A DNA stretch of 27,839 nt from Candidatus Omnitrophota bacterium (GTDB taxonomy: Bacteria; Omnitrophota; Gorgyraeia; Gygaellales; Profunditerraquicolaceae). The DNA is taken from NCBI GenBank assembly GCA_017995695.1, contig JAGOIJ010000002.1, positions 1 through 27,839 on the forward strand, read 5' to 3'. Positions 16,977 to 24,297 of the stretch are shown here, in pieces. The notes beneath the pieces were generated by a model, which worked only from the letters and a program-made list of their open reading frames with translations, searched no databases and was not told the DNA's origin. Each line of letters starts with the position of its first letter. The first letter of the stretch is position 1. The translations under genes were made by a program, and so were the position numbers.

Positions 16977-17813
16977 ATGGCGAATGCAAAGCAAATGCGT
17001 ATAGGTATTGTTGGTTATGGCACCATGGGCCAAGCAATTGGAGATCGGATCAAGGAGCAGTATTGCGTTATTGTATTTGATAAAGATAAAAGTAAAACAA
17101 AAGAAGCTTCCGGCGTGTTGGTTGCCCCTAGTGTCGAGGAATTGGTAAAGGATGTGGTAGTCCTCATCTTGGCGGTCAAGCCGCAAGATTTTGATGCTGT
17201 GCTCACAGAGCTTAGGCGGCATTTGGGCAATGTGTTGTTGATTTCAATTGCCGCTGGGGTCACCACAAAACGCATTGAGCATATGCTTAAAAATGCCCGC
17301 GTGGTAAGGGTGATGCCGAATATCGGCGCGAAGATCGGCGAGTCAGTGACGTGTTTGTGCAAGGGTCAGGGCGCCAGCGATACAGATTTAGCCTTAAGCG
17401 AAGAATTGTGGTATCGCATGGGAGTTACTAAGATAATTCCGGAAGAGTTGTTTGATGCGGCAACAGCAATTTCAGGAAGCGGGCCTGCGTACATTTTTGA
17501 TTTTATCCAAGTAAACGACCTTAATCCTCACGCAATCCCTGAGCATGCTAAGCATGATATGATAAAACGTCTTAAAGATGCGGCGGAAGCTGTTGGTTTT
17601 GATAGCGAGACCGCAGCGTTTCTTGCTGTTAATACAGCTCATGCGGCATTTGAACTGATGAAGAAAACGCAGTCTTCTCCTTTGGAATTACGCGATCAGG
17701 TTACTTCAAAAGGAGGCACTACGGAGGCAGCCTTAGCAGTAATTCATAAAGGCGGTTCGTGGAAGGAAGCTGCAGAGGCAGCGTTAAAACGAGCTAAAGA
17801 ATTATCCAGATAA
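16977..17813 (+). CDS. proC: Pyrroline-5-carboxylate reductase ProC
   Basis: A 278-residue NAD(P)H-dependent reductase for the last step of proline synthesis. The Rossmann start RIGIVGYGTMGQAIG, LILAVKPQDFDAVL, VVRVMPNIGAKIGESVT, the signature ISGSGPAYIFDF and the C-terminal LRDQVTSKGGTTEAAL are all present. After GSGPAYIFDFIQ the protein has about 19 extra residues before LKDAAEAVGF that the family normally lacks; this sits at the start of the C-terminal helical domain and so near the dimer interface. The ATG at 16977 is 10 nt after the yggS stop; an in-frame start at 16941 within yggS and an ATG at 16995 are alternatives. Lys in place of the usual Pro in TSPGGTT is a small deviation. Confidence 0.92.
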   Translation: MANAKQMRIGIVGYGTMGQAIGDRIKEQYCVIVFDKDKSKTKEASGVLVAPSVEELVKDVVVLILAVKPQDFDAVLTELRRHLGNVLLISIAAGVTTKRIEHMLKNARVVRVMPNIGAKIGESVTCLCKGQGASDTDLALSEELWYRMGVTKIIPEELFDAATAISGSGPAYIFDFIQVNDLNPHAIPEHAKHDMIKRLKDAAEAVGFDSETAAFLAVNTAHAAFELMKKTQSSPLELRDQVTSKGGTTEAALAVIHKGGSWKEAAEAALKRAKELSR

Positions 17814-17856
17814 CGGCAGTGGCGCAAAGAAAGCGCTATAACTTGAGGGATCACTC

Positions 17857-18717
17857 ATGGCACGTATTGGCATTATCGGTGGCAGCGGGTTGTATCAAAT
17901 TGAAGGCATTAAGAATATAAAGAAGGTTGCCGTTACGACTCCCTTTGGGAAACCTTCGGATACATTTATGTTAGGTGAGTTTGAGGGCAAGGAAGTAGTA
18001 TTTCTTCCTCGTCATGGGGTTGGCCATCGCATTTCCCCGAGCGCGATTAATTACCGGGCCAATATCTTTGGTTTTAAGAAATTAGGGGTAGATCGTATTA
18101 TCTCGGTGACTGCCTGCGGAAGTTTAAAGGAAGCATTTAAGCCGCTTGATTTTGTTGCAGTGGATCAATTCGTAGACCGCACGAACCATGCTCGGGAGAT
18201 GTCCTTTTTTGACCGAGGGCTTGTGGCACATATTATGTTTGCGCATCCAGTATGTCCTGTGTTGCGCCAAGCCCTTTGTAAGGCTGGAAGATCAGCTCGC
18301 TTAAAGGTTCACCCGAGGGGAACGTATCTTACTATGGAGGGCCCAGCATTTTCTACTCTTGCTGAATCAAAGATGTATCAACGCTGGGGGATGGATATTA
18401 TCGGCATGACCAATATGCCGGAAGCCAAGCTTGCGCGCGAAGCAGAGATCTGCTACGCGACGCTTGCGGCAGTAACTGATTACGATTGCTGGCATCCTCA
18501 ACATGAGAGCGTAACCGTTGATATGGTGATACGCAACCTTTGCAAAAATATAGAGAATGCCAAAACCATTATTCGTTTTCTCCTGCAGCATATGCCAGAA
18601 GAACGCGGATGTTTTTGCCAAGATGCGTTGCGTAATGCTATTATCACTGATAGGAAGCTGATTCCTGAAAAGGTCAAAAAAGATCTGAAGATTATTATTG
18701 GAAAATACGTTAAATAG
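17857..18717 (+). CDS. mtnP: S-methyl-5'-thioadenosine phosphorylase
   Basis: A 286-residue PNP/MTAP-family enzyme that cleaves methylthioadenosine to adenine and 5-methylthioribose-1-phosphate in methionine salvage. Motifs are IGIIGGSGLYQ at the N terminus, FLPRHGVGHRISPSAINYRAN for phosphate binding, LTMEGPAFSTLAESKMYQ, GMTNMPEAKLAREAEICY and ATDYDCW-like VTDYDCW, whose Asp residues favour 6-aminopurines, supporting MTAP rather than inosine/guanosine phosphorylase. A GAGGG lies 9 nt before the ATG. The 43-nt spacer after proC has a weak GCGC-AAAGAAA-GCGC hairpin. It is not usually found between proC and ileS. Confidence 0.92.
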   Translation: MARIGIIGGSGLYQIEGIKNIKKVAVTTPFGKPSDTFMLGEFEGKEVVFLPRHGVGHRISPSAINYRANIFGFKKLGVDRIISVTACGSLKEAFKPLDFVAVDQFVDRTNHAREMSFFDRGLVAHIMFAHPVCPVLRQALCKAGRSARLKVHPRGTYLTMEGPAFSTLAESKMYQRWGMDIIGMTNMPEAKLAREAEICYATLAAVTDYDCWHPQHESVTVDMVIRNLCKNIENAKTIIRFLLQHMPEERGCFCQDALRNAIITDRKLIPEKVKKDLKIIIGKYVK

Positions 18718-18736
18718 GTAATAAGTAAAAAGTCAA
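18716..18736 (+). repeat. Three degenerate 7-nt units in the mtnP-ileS spacer
   Basis: AGGTAAT, AAGTAAA and AAGTCAA follow each other at 18716, 18723 and 18730. They share the pattern RRGTMAW, begin inside the mtnP stop codon and occupy most of the 29-nt spacer. The unit differs from the ACTCAnn family and the region is AT-rich, so chance is possible. Confidence 0.35.
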
Positions 18737-18746
18737 ATTTTCTGCT

Positions 18747-21596
18747 ATGGAATATAAAACTACCCTTAATTTACCCAAGACGGCATTCCCCATGAAGGCG
18801 GAGCTTGCCAAGCGCGAACCACAACTGCTTGCGCAATGGCAAGCAGATGATATATACCGCTTGATTCGGGAGCGAGCGCGCGGGAAAACGCCTTATGTGT
18901 TACATGATGGCCCGCCCTATGCCAATGGGAATATCCATATTGGCCATGCCCTTAACAAAACCTTAAAAGATATTATTGTGAAATATAAAACTATGCAAGG
19001 GTTTGATTCTCCGTATGTGCCAGGATGGGATTGTCATGGCCTGCCAGTTGAGCATCAACTTTTAAAAGAGTTGGGGATTCATAAATCTCAAATCGCGCAG
19101 GTTGAGTTCCGCAAAAAAGCGCATGAGTATGCGATGCGTTTTGTGGGCATCCAAAAAGAGCAGTTCAAGCGCCTGGGCGTGTTTGGGGATTGGGAGCATC
19201 CGTATCTGACGTTGGATCCGCTTTACGAAGAGGCAATTGTGCGTTCGTTCGGCGAGTTGGCGCAAAAAGATTATTTGTATCGAGGATTAAAACCGGTGAA
19301 CTGGTGTTATAAATGCGAGACCGCGCTTGCCGAGGCTGAGGTTGAATATGAAGACCATGTTTCGCCGTCAGTTTTTGTGAAGTTCAATATTTTGAATCCC
19401 GCGGCTATCAGCAAGAATATCTCTCAAGGGAAAAAAGTGTTTGCCATCGTATGGACAACAACGCCCTGGACGCTTATTGCCAACGTGGCGATTGCCGCGC
19501 ACCCTGATTTTTATTACAGTGTTTTAACGGTTAAGGATGAACTATGGCTGATACAGGAGGATCGGGCGGCAGCGGTTATGGAAAAAGCGGGCGCAACCGA
19601 GTATTCCGCCATAGATAAGATCCGCGGTAAGGAATTGGACGGCATTTCTTACGCTGACATTTTTCATCCTACGCGTAATGTAACGCATAAATTTGTTTTA
19701 GCAGATTATGTTTCTAAGGAAGAAGGAACCGGCCTTGTGCATACGGCGCCTGGCCATGGGCAGGAAGATGCCCTCACCGGCCAGCGTTATCAGTTAGAAA
19801 CCGTGATGCCGGTTGATAGTAAGGGTAAGTTTTTCCAGGATATCGCTATGGAATTTATTGGCGAGCATGTTTTTTCTGCCAATGAGAAGATTATTGATAA
19901 GCTCAAGAATCAAGGAAGCTTGGTGTTTTCCGGGACTATTGCGCATACCTATCCACATTGCTGGCGTTGTAAAACGCCGGTTATCTTTCGCGCGACAGAA
20001 CAATGGTTCTTAAAAATTGATGCCCATGAGTTACGTAAGAGATTATTGGCAGTAGTGAAACAAGAGGTAACCTGGGTGCCTCCTTCAGGGCAGGAGCGTA
20101 TTGCGGCGATGATCGAGTTAAGGCCAGACTGGTGTCTTTCCCGCCAGAGGTATTGGGGAGTGCCTATTCCTGCGCTTCGCTGTAATTCATGCGCAAAGGA
20201 GTTTCTTGATAAGCGAGTGATTGATGCCTTTGCCGATTTCGTTGCCAAAGAAGGATCAGATTGCTGGTTTACTAAAGAGGTTAAGGAATTTCTTCCTAAA
20301 GGATTAGTATGTCCACATTGTCAGGGGATGTCGTTTGAAAAAGGATCAGATATCCTTGATGTTTGGTTTGATTCGGGGGTCAGCCATCAAGCAGTGTTAA
20401 AGAAGAGAAAGGAGTTGCACGGTACGCCCTGCGCGCTGTATCTGGAAGGTTCAGATCAGCATCGAGGGTGGTTTCAGTCTTCGCTCATTCCTTCCCTTTG
20501 TATCGACGCAAGGCCGCCGTTTAAAACCGTGCTTACGCACGGCCATGTGGTTGATGGCGAAGGAAGAAAAATGTCCAAATCAATGGGCAATGTCATATCT
20601 CCTTTGGATATTATTAAAGACTATGGCGCAGATATCGTGCGTTTGTGGGTGGCTTTTAGCGATTACAATGAGGATATCCGTATATCCCCTGAGATTATCA
20701 CCCGTCTGTCTGAAGCATACCGGAAGATCAGAAATACTATCCGTTTTATGTTGAGCAATCTCTATGATTTTAATCCCAACATCGATGCTGTTGGCGATGA
20801 TCAGCTGAAGCTGCTCGATGCATGGATTTTGTTGCGTATGGAGTGCCTGCGCAAGAACGTCACCAAAGCCTATGACCAATTTGAGTTTGCGAAAGCTTAT
20901 AAAATGATCTATGATTTCTGCAATGAGGATCTTTCCATGTATTATCTTGATATGGTGAAAGGCAGGCTCTATACGTTCGCTGCGGCCTCGCATCATCGAC
21001 GGGCAGCCCAGACAGCGATCTTTAAAATGCTCACCGTTTTGGTAAGGATAATGGCGCCGATTCTTGCCTTCACCGCAGAGGAGGCCTGGCAGTATGTGCC
21101 GCAAGAGAATAACAGCACTAAAAAACAAAGTGTGCATGTTGCAGATTGGCCGCAAGTGAATAGCGTGTTCGCCCAGCATAAGCTTAGCGCTGATGAGTCC
21201 ATCCAGGCTCAGCTTGCGACGGTGATGAACTTGATCCCGGAAGTGGCTAAGGCATTAGAGGTTCAACGTAGCGCCGGCATCATAGGTAGCTCCTTCGATG
21301 CTGCAATAAAACTGTTGACAAAAGACGATTTTCGTTATACAAACTTACAAAGCCTGCATAAGGAAGACTTATGCGAAATCTTTAAGGTATCGCAGGTTTC
21401 AATTGAGAAGGTCTTAAGTATTGCGCAGGGCGCGCAGAGTCAGCAGTTTCCTGATATTGCCATAGAGGTCATTGCTGCAAGCGGATGTAAGTGCGCGCGC
21501 TGTTGGAATTACAGCGCTTCGGTTGGTTCATCAACGACGCATCCTTTGATTTGCGCACGATGCCTTGAGGCGTTAGGAGAGGAGCAGACATCTTGA
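18747..21596 (+). CDS. ileS: Isoleucyl-tRNA synthetase
   Basis: A 949-residue class I aminoacyl-tRNA synthetase charging tRNA-Ile. The HIGH motif is at residues 64-67 (GNIHIGHALNK), followed by YVPGWDCHGLPVEH; the editing (CP1) domain has TTPWTLIANVAIAAHP and GTGLVHTAPGHGQED. Next come CLSRQRYWGVPIP, DVWFDSG, EGSDQHRGWF, and KMSKS at 608-612. The anticodon-binding helices follow, and the C-terminal zinc module has CARCWN and CARCLEAL. This is the bacterial form with the C-terminal zinc finger. No clear Shine-Dalgarno is seen before the ATG; the preceding spacer is filled with AT-rich heptamers. ileS next to lspA is a widespread arrangement. Confidence 0.97.
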   Translation: MEYKTTLNLPKTAFPMKAELAKREPQLLAQWQADDIYRLIRERARGKTPYVLHDGPPYANGNIHIGHALNKTLKDIIVKYKTMQGFDSPYVPGWDCHGLPVEHQLLKELGIHKSQIAQVEFRKKAHEYAMRFVGIQKEQFKRLGVFGDWEHPYLTLDPLYEEAIVRSFGELAQKDYLYRGLKPVNWCYKCETALAEAEVEYEDHVSPSVFVKFNILNPAAISKNISQGKKVFAIVWTTTPWTLIANVAIAAHPDFYYSVLTVKDELWLIQEDRAAAVMEKAGATEYSAIDKIRGKELDGISYADIFHPTRNVTHKFVLADYVSKEEGTGLVHTAPGHGQEDALTGQRYQLETVMPVDSKGKFFQDIAMEFIGEHVFSANEKIIDKLKNQGSLVFSGTIAHTYPHCWRCKTPVIFRATEQWFLKIDAHELRKRLLAVVKQEVTWVPPSGQERIAAMIELRPDWCLSRQRYWGVPIPALRCNSCAKEFLDKRVIDAFADFVAKEGSDCWFTKEVKEFLPKGLVCPHCQGMSFEKGSDILDVWFDSGVSHQAVLKKRKELHGTPCALYLEGSDQHRGWFQSSLIPSLCIDARPPFKTVLTHGHVVDGEGRKMSKSMGNVISPLDIIKDYGADIVRLWVAFSDYNEDIRISPEIITRLSEAYRKIRNTIRFMLSNLYDFNPNIDAVGDDQLKLLDAWILLRMECLRKNVTKAYDQFEFAKAYKMIYDFCNEDLSMYYLDMVKGRLYTFAAASHHRRAAQTAIFKMLTVLVRIMAPILAFTAEEAWQYVPQENNSTKKQSVHVADWPQVNSVFAQHKLSADESIQAQLATVMNLIPEVAKALEVQRSAGIIGSSFDAAIKLLTKDDFRYTNLQSLHKEDLCEIFKVSQVSIEKVLSIAQGAQSQQFPDIAIEVIAASGCKCARCWNYSASVGSSTTHPLICARCLEALGEEQTS

Positions 21597-21976
21597 AGAA
21601 GAAATACGCGAAAAAAGATCTCGGAGAATTTAGAAAACTTATTCTAAAGAAGAAAGAACAGATCATCGACGGTATTAAGCATATTTCCGATGATAATTTG
21701 AAAAAGTCTCAAAAAGAAGCATCGGGAGATATCTCTGGATATACTTACCATATGGCTGATGTGGCTACCGATACCTACGATCGGGAATTTTCTCTTGGTC
21801 TTGCCTCAAATGAGCGAGAGGCCTTATATGAATTGGACGATGCCTTAAAAAAAATTGATGATGGCAACTTTGGCATCTGTGAAGAGTGTAAGGCGCTTAT
21901 CAGTAAAAACAGGTTAAAGGCAATCCCTCAGGCTCGCCTGTGCGTCAAATGCAAGGAGAAGCGGGAGAAACGTTAG
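21593..21976 (+). CDS. DksA/TraR-family zinc finger regulator
   Basis: A 127-residue protein with an N-terminal coiled coil (about residues 8-85) and a C4 zinc finger formed by Cys96, Cys99, Cys117 and Cys120. Asp60 and Asp63 in DTYDRE sit at the coiled-coil tip, where DksA has its DxxD residues for the RNA polymerase secondary channel, although the DksA alanine two residues on is Glu. The TTG start at 21593 overlaps the ileS stop by 4 nt and has a strong GGAGAGGAG upstream, which fixes the start. DksA/TraR-like genes between ileS and lspA occur in several phyla. Action on RNA polymerase is inferred from family; ppGpp dependence cannot be told. Confidence 0.88.
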   Translation: MKKKYAKKDLGEFRKLILKKKEQIIDGIKHISDDNLKKSQKEASGDISGYTYHMADVATDTYDREFSLGLASNEREALYELDDALKKIDDGNFGICEECKALISKNRLKAIPQARLCVKCKEKREKR

Positions 21977-21985
21977 CCTCTCTTA

Positions 21986-22420
21986 ATGGTCTTTTTTATT
22001 GTAGCCATTATCCTCGTTGTTGATCAACTCACTAAAGTTCTGGTTACGCGTGCCTTAACCCTCCATCAATCAGTCCCTCTTTTAAACAATATCTTTCATC
22101 TCACATTAGTGTATAATACCGGTGCAGCTTTCGGTTTGTTTAAAAACCAGATCTTGCTATTTATCGCTACTTCGTTATGCGCGATTATCTTGGTATCGTA
22201 TAATCTAAAGAAAACAACTCTTAGGTTGCCTTCGGTTTCGCTTGCATTAATTTTGGCTGGCGCTTTGGGTAATCTTATTGACCGGCTGCGATTTGGATTT
22301 GTTATTGATTTCCTTGATTTCCGTGTCTGGCCTGTGTTTAATGTGGCAGATTCCGCAATCACCATTGGCGCAATCTTATTAGGTTGGTTTTTGTTGCGTA
22401 ACAACAATAGTAAACATTAA
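21986..22420 (+). CDS. lspA: Lipoprotein signal peptidase LspA (signal peptidase II)
   Basis: A 144-residue inner-membrane aspartyl protease with four hydrophobic helices that removes the signal peptide of prolipoproteins after lipidation. VVDQLTKVLV, NNIFHLTLVYNTGAAFGLF, GALGNLIDRLRFGFVIDFLDF and FNVADSAITIG are the conserved blocks. The catalytic pair is inferred as Asp108 and Asp122 by matching to VVDF and NVAD in known LspA. The loop between them is a few residues shorter than in Proteobacteria. The gene begins 9 nt after the dksA-like gene and precedes lgt, which supplies its substrates. Confidence 0.95.
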   Translation: MVFFIVAIILVVDQLTKVLVTRALTLHQSVPLLNNIFHLTLVYNTGAAFGLFKNQILLFIATSLCAIILVSYNLKKTTLRLPSVSLALILAGALGNLIDRLRFGFVIDFLDFRVWPVFNVADSAITIGAILLGWFLLRNNNSKH

Positions 22421-22430
22421 TCGTTTCTTT

Positions 22431-22465
22431 ACTTAATACTCACGACCCAATACTCTGTACTAACG
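22431..22465 (+). repeat. Five tandem 7-nt units filling the lspA-lgt spacer
   Basis: Heptamers start at 22431, 22438, 22445, 22452 and 22459 and are ACTTAAT, ACTCACG, ACCCAAT, ACTCTGT and ACTAACG in turn. All begin with AC. They take up 35 of the 47 spacer bases and end 2 nt before the lgt ATG, leaving no recognisable Shine-Dalgarno for lgt. Confidence 0.7.
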
Positions 22466-22467
22466 TT

Positions 22468-23199
22468 ATGCATCCAGAAATCTGCAAACTTGGTCCTATT
22501 ACGCTTTATTCCTACGGGTTGATGTTAGTTGTCGGTTTTATGGTCGCATCCTTCCTGATGGTTCGCTATGCAAAAGCTAAAAACTTTAATCCTGATATTA
22601 TTTTTAACGTAGGTTTTATTGGTCTGGTAAGCGGCATCCTGGGGGCAAGAGCATTGTATGTTTTGCAAAATAGTTCTTATTACGCGCACAAACCTTGGGA
22701 GATCTTGTTTTTGCAACAGGGTGGCTTATCGTTATATGGGGGATTGATTGTTGGGGTTATCTGCGGCATTGTGTATCTTAAGCGATTGCATCAGGACGTG
22801 TTATCGGTTCTTGATTGCATCATTCCGTTTGTGGCCTTGGCGCAGGCATTCGGCAGGATCGGTTGCTTGCTTAACGGTTGTTGCTTTGGCAGGCATTCTG
22901 TGTGGGGAATCTTTTTCCCGGTGCACAATGATTACTTGTTGCCGACACAGATTTATTCTTCATTTGGCTTGTTGGTAATATTTGTAGTATTGCGTTTCTT
23001 GCAAGAGAAGCCGCATGTCCGTGGAACCATTTTGTATGCGTATCTTGCGTTGTATGCGCTTAAGCGGTTTATCATTGAGTTTTGGCGCGCTGATAATCCC
23101 GCGCTTATCGGAAGTCTTACGATCTTTCATTTATTTAGCATCGCGATGTTTGTATTTGCTTGCGCGATGCTGATTTTCATTCTAAGAAAGAAACAATAA
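22468..23199 (+). CDS. lgt: Phosphatidylglycerol:prolipoprotein diacylglyceryl transferase Lgt
   Basis: A 243-residue polytopic membrane enzyme that attaches diacylglycerol from phosphatidylglycerol to the lipobox cysteine, the step before LspA. Motifs include LGPITLYSYGLMLVVGF at the start, GARALYVL, GGLSLYGGLI, and the signature AFGRIGCLLNGCCFG, a cysteine-rich variant seen in several phyla. LPTQIYSS and FIIEFWRAD follow. About seven transmembrane helices are visible. The ATG at 22468 has no Shine-Dalgarno because the upstream spacer is a heptamer array. It ends 1 nt before rluD. Lgt and LspA encoded side by side implies a working lipoprotein pathway. Confidence 0.94.
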   Translation: MHPEICKLGPITLYSYGLMLVVGFMVASFLMVRYAKAKNFNPDIIFNVGFIGLVSGILGARALYVLQNSSYYAHKPWEILFLQQGGLSLYGGLIVGVICGIVYLKRLHQDVLSVLDCIIPFVALAQAFGRIGCLLNGCCFGRHSVWGIFFPVHNDYLLPTQIYSSFGLLVIFVVLRFLQEKPHVRGTILYAYLALYALKRFIIEFWRADNPALIGSLTIFHLFSIAMFVFACAMLIFILRKKQ

Positions 23200-23200
23200 T

Positions 23201-24109
23201 ATGCCACATTTCACGATACCAATTTCTGCCCAAGAATCAGGATGGCGCATTGATATGGCATTACTTGCTTTTGCAAAGAGCAGGCGGCTTGGCCTGTCTC
23301 GCACAACGCTTCAGAAATTAATTCAGACGGGAAACGTCAAGATCCAAGATACCATTATTGTTAAGCCTCATCATAAGGTCAAGGAATCCGATGTGGTGAG
23401 TTTTGATGTTGAGGAGCAAAAAGCAAATGAGCTTGGCGCTGAGGATATCGCACTTGAGATTCTGTATGAAGATTCTGACGTTGCAGTAATTAATAAACCG
23501 TGCGGTCTCGTTGTGCATCCTGCGCCAGGAAATGCGCAGCATACTCTGGTGAATGCGCTTTTGCATCGTTTTAATACTTTGTCAGATATTAATCCACAGC
23601 GGCCGGGAATTGTGCATCGGCTCGACAAAGAGACTTCAGGGGTCTTGGTGATTGCCAAGAACAACGCAGCGCATTTAGCACTTGCAGAGCAGTTCGCAGA
23701 ACACAGCATTAAGCGTCGGTATATTGCGTTGGTAAAAGGGAGCATGGAGTTTGATGAGCAGGTGATTGAAGCGCCTATCGGCCGGCACCCGTTTAAAAGA
23801 AAAAGTATGTCCGTAGGATTTACTGCGGTTAGCAAATATGCGAAGACGCACTATCGTACGCTCAAGCGCACAAAAGATTATAGCGTGTTGGAGCTTGAGC
23901 CGTTTACCGGTAGGACGCATCAACTACGTGTACACTTAGCTTTTATTGGCCATCCTATTCTAGGAGATGCAAAATACGGCAAACATAATTCCTTCAGTCG
24001 CCTGGCATTACACGCGCAATATCTGGGATTTATGCATCCAACTACAGGGGCGTTTGTAGAGTTTTCTTGCGCGCTGCCTGACGAGTTTAAGGATTATTTG
24101 AAAAAGTAG
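23201..24109 (+). CDS. rluD: RluA/RluD-family 23S rRNA pseudouridine synthase
   Basis: A 302-residue pseudouridine synthase. An N-terminal S4 RNA-binding domain (about residues 13-75, LSRTTLQKLIQTGNVKIQD) leads into the catalytic domain, where HRLDKETSGVLV contains the nucleophile Asp142. IVHRLDK, RRYIALVKG, FTGRTHQLRVHLAFIGHPILGD and LALHAQYLGF are conserved in the RluA/C/D group. The S4 domain and the neighbour lspA favour RluD (pseudouridines of helix 69) over RluA, but exact target sites cannot be fixed from sequence. Start ATG at 23201, 1 nt after lgt. The last codons form part of a weak A/T hairpin. Confidence 0.9.
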   Translation: MPHFTIPISAQESGWRIDMALLAFAKSRRLGLSRTTLQKLIQTGNVKIQDTIIVKPHHKVKESDVVSFDVEEQKANELGAEDIALEILYEDSDVAVINKPCGLVVHPAPGNAQHTLVNALLHRFNTLSDINPQRPGIVHRLDKETSGVLVIAKNNAAHLALAEQFAEHSIKRRYIALVKGSMEFDEQVIEAPIGRHPFKRKSMSVGFTAVSKYAKTHYRTLKRTKDYSVLELEPFTGRTHQLRVHLAFIGHPILGDAKYGKHNSFSRLALHAQYLGFMHPTTGAFVEFSCALPDEFKDYLKK

Positions 24110-24120
24110 TTGCTTTTTTT
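24101..24120 (+). terminator. Weak A/T hairpin with T run at the end of rluD
   Basis: AAAAAG at 24101-24106 and CTTTTT at 24113-24118 form a 6-bp inverted repeat around TAGTTG, followed by two more T. It includes the rluD stop codon. The stem is almost all A/T, so termination would be weak, and it overlaps the -35 box of the promoter candidate described at 24110-24137. Confidence 0.3.
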
Positions 24121-24137
24121 GTAACTCATGATATAGT
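24110..24137 (+). promoter_or_regulatory. Candidate sigma70-type promoter before the coiled-coil gene
   Basis: TTGCTT at 24110-24115 and TATAGT at 24132-24137 are separated by 16 nt. Both boxes deviate from consensus by one or two bases. A start near 24144 would give a leader of about 150 nt, most of which can fold into hairpins. Confidence 0.45.
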
Positions 24138-24171
24138 ACTACGTTAAAGAGGGGTCAGAAAATAAATCAGC

Positions 24172-24279
24172 CTAATAAATTAGCCTTGCCGCAATGATAT
24201 GATGGGCAAGTAAATTCGCGGACGCCCCTTGTAGGGGCTATAACTTATGTTCGCGCTTCGCGCTCCATAAGTTATCCGC
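24172..24279 (+). promoter_or_regulatory. Hairpin-rich leader upstream of the coiled-coil gene
   Basis: Several helices lie in series. CTAAT/ATTAG pairs at 24172-24176 and 24179-24183, with a two-base loop that is too tight for RNA. CTTGCC/GGCAAG pairs at 24185-24190 and 24205-24210. Then a possible three-way junction: GCGGA 24218-24222 with TCCGC 24275-24279 encloses GCCCC/GGGGC (24224-24228 and 24234-24238) and a perfect 10-bp stem ATAACTTATG/CATAAGTTAT (24240-24249 and 24266-24275; one base is shared with the outer stem). The 10-bp stem is capped by a GCGC-TTC-GCGC hairpin. I recognise no riboswitch family. It may be a regulatory leader or an inserted palindromic element. Confidence 0.55.
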
Positions 24280-24297
24280 TCATTTAAAGGAGGAAAA

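Noticed and set aside
20580..21179. 199-codon open frame on the minus strand
   Set aside because: It lies wholly inside ileS, whose anticodon-binding region is well conserved in frame; the minus product resembles no family.
22431..22465. CRISPR array
   Set aside because: Units are 7 nt with no spacers and no cas genes nearby.
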